A DNA stretch of 60,000 nucleotides from Tubiluchus corallicola. Lineage: Eukaryota > Priapulida > Priapulimorpha > Priapulimorphida > Tubiluchidae. Below the pieces are notes generated by a model. It saw only the letters and a program-made list of their open reading frames with translations, was not told where the DNA came from and made no database searches. The stretch spans positions 64,001 through 124,000 of the forward strand of contig JAQGDQ010000272.1 in assembly GCA_030141605.1 (NCBI GenBank), written 5' to 3'. The position numbers and the translations under genes are program-made. Of the stretch, positions 58,030 to 60,000 are shown in pieces; within the stretch, counting starts at the first letter, position 1; each line of letters begins with the position of its first letter.

Positions 58030-60000
58030 GTAAGTAAGCCACTATTTTTTTCAATTCATTTCAAATTTATTGCTTCATACAAGGAGTTCTAGTTTGTAAA
58101 TATCTTGAATTTTTAATAATATGTTGTGTATAATGTATTCTCGATTATCTACCTGCTAACTGGCTGTGCTGCACAGTCGCATACCATATTAACTGTCTAC
58201 TACATCATTTAGCTTCCCTCTCTAAAGAAGCTTTATTTGTACCAGTCTTTATAGTAACAGGAATGTAACAAGTAACAGAATTAGCACTACATTTTTTCAA
58301 ATGTGGTGTTTATTCACCACTCACCCACGTCGATCTTAAAGAATCATATACAAAAGTGTCGTATAAACCAACTCCGCCTGCACATTTGGCAATGGGACAG
58401 TTAAAAATGCATTAATTACACTGAATAATAACAATTATTTGTTCCCAGCCATCAAGTGGTACCAGTGACTACATTTACTGCATTATTGGACTTTGTGCTA
58501 AGCTGCATTGATTGCAGGCACACTCTTTCTCTCTCTGCTGTCACAGTAAATAATTTTTAGAAAGAATCGTGCATTTTGACAAACAAGTACTAGCTTCATC
58601 AACTGATTTAAGACGGGAAAGATGGCAGCGAGACAAATTGTTTCCTGTTAGGAAATCTAATTCATTTTCGTCATTTATGGAAACTGTTCCAAACTCACTT
58701 GTGAGTCAGACCCAGCAGAATAAATTAGTCACAACTGACTGTCTCCTGCTTGCACTGGGAACAAATCGATAAGTGTTGATATATGTTGATGCATTGTATG
58801 TTCATTTCGATTAACCGTGCTTTTCAAATATCCGTGCAGGCTCAGCCAGACGTTAGCAATTGAAAGTACACTGTATTGCAGTGTTCCTTCTATGTGTATG
58901 GTACTCGAGAGATACTGATATCTTTGTTACTTTTTCTAAATGGATGTATTGTTACTTTTTCTAAATGCTTGTATTAAATAGTAGATTTGTTTTAAATACA
59001 ATTAGAAAACCAAAGCTTTGCGTTGTGACTGATTCTTTGCTGATTTTACTGACATTCACTTATTTGTACGAGTGATACTACAGCTGTTTCCAGGCCATAT
59101 TGTATTTATTCCCAGTCAATGTTCACATTATATATTATACTATATTATTTATTTAGGCACAAGAGTACAAAACATTAAAAAGCACATAAAGAACACTAAA
59201 TATGTATGCACAAAAAATGTGTATGCACAACATTAGAGTTTCACTAGCGTGCTAGGACCAACAGCCTAATTTCCAAACAGCAAGCTGCTTGCTGGCCTTT
59301 ACTAGAGAAGTGAACAGAAGAAACAGTGAATATAAATAACTATTAAAACAAAATAAAATGTACAAAAGTTGGATATAAAACACACAAAAAAATTAGATAT
59401 AAAACAAAAAAAATCAGATATGAAACACAAAAATCAGATATGGGAAACAAAAAATCAGATATAAAACAAAAAAAATCATAAAACAAAAAAGTCATATATA
59501 AAACACAAAAGGTCAGATAGGAAACATAAAAAATCGGATATAAAGCACAAAAATCAGGTATAAGACATAAAAAATCAGATTAAAACAAAAAAATCAGATA
59601 TAAAGCACACTTAAAATAAACTGATTAAATCAGACCATTGTTGCAAGTAAAAAACGTTAAAATAATAGCTGATTTCAGTACTAGCATGTAAGTAAACACA
59701 TGTTCATTATTCATACGCATAGTAATTTACAGCTTTGCATTTTAACAGACAGTGTTCCTGCTTCCTTTGCCACACTAGGAAACCCAGAACACTGAAACTG
59801 ATTAAAAAAGGGATGCCCATAAACAAGTTGTACGCTTAGTATTAAATAACGAGCAGTCCGAAAAACGTGAGGCACGGGAGAAAGTCCAGTGATGGTGAGC
59901 TTAATGGGAGAAATGGTTGTTCAGTGCTTTGAACCTAAATAAGAGTGAGAACAAATCTCTCTGCCATTTTAAGTTCATAGTGAAAAACACTTTTCAGCCT
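58030..60000 (+). other. STT3B: STT3B intron 6 (open to the right)
   Basis: No further exon seen. Contains the minisatellite at 59375-59615 and otherwise unremarkable AT-rich intron. A short open frame at 58569-58772 has no recognisable motif. Confidence 0.55.
59375..59615. repeat. Minisatellite of about 18-22-bp units (AAAAATCAGATATAAAACAC)
   Basis: At least ten degenerate units with the phrase 'aaatcagatataaaacaca' and variants (gaaacat, gggaaac). Unit length varies with A-run length. Confidence 0.85.

Overview
This is animal (metazoan) nuclear DNA. It is AT-rich, with intron-split genes, GT-AG introns of 0.2 to about 10 kb, abundant microsatellites, foldback and inverted-repeat elements, and a decayed non-LTR retrotransposon. 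A receptor-type guanylate cyclase and an STT3B-type oligosaccharyltransferase place it among animals. The repeat content suggests an invertebrate, but the sequence alone does not fix the phylum.

The main content is two tandem, same-strand copies of a seven-exon gene (coding 5360-25737 and 35546-48530). Each assembles into an uninterrupted protein of 991 residues with an unusual architecture: a short N-terminal hydrophobic stretch, an ectodomain that reads as a complete bacterial PstS-type phosphate-binding protein, one membrane span, a degenerate kinase-homology domain, a signalling helix and a class III guanylate cyclase domain. Ordinary animal receptor guanylate cyclases carry an unrelated type I periplasmic-binding fold outside the cell. 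Here it is replaced by a type II fold with residues corresponding to the PstS phosphate ligands (Ser/Thr-Phe, Ser, Asp, Arg and Ser-Gly-Thr). The simplest inference is a cell-surface receptor turning extracellular inorganic phosphate, or a similar oxyanion, into cGMP.

Layout: 1-5.2 kb has no recognisable gene, only repeats. 5.2-27.6 kb is duplication unit 1 (gene copy 1 plus 3' flank), swollen by foldback elements, tandem repeats and a tRNA-Leu-derived element in its introns. 27.6-35.4 kb is a repeat-rich spacer. 35.4-50.0 kb is duplication unit 2 (gene copy 2), carrying its own insertions, including a CR1-like LINE relic on the minus strand and an insertion just after the stop codon. 50.0-52.1 kb holds two MITE-like elements. 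52.1-58.0 kb holds the first six coding exons of STT3B (catalytic subunit of oligosaccharyltransferase), which runs off the right edge.

The two cyclase copies are about 95% identical in protein by eye. They keep the same exon lengths, phases and catalytic residues and differ mainly through intron insertions. STT3B looks like an unrelated housekeeping neighbour.
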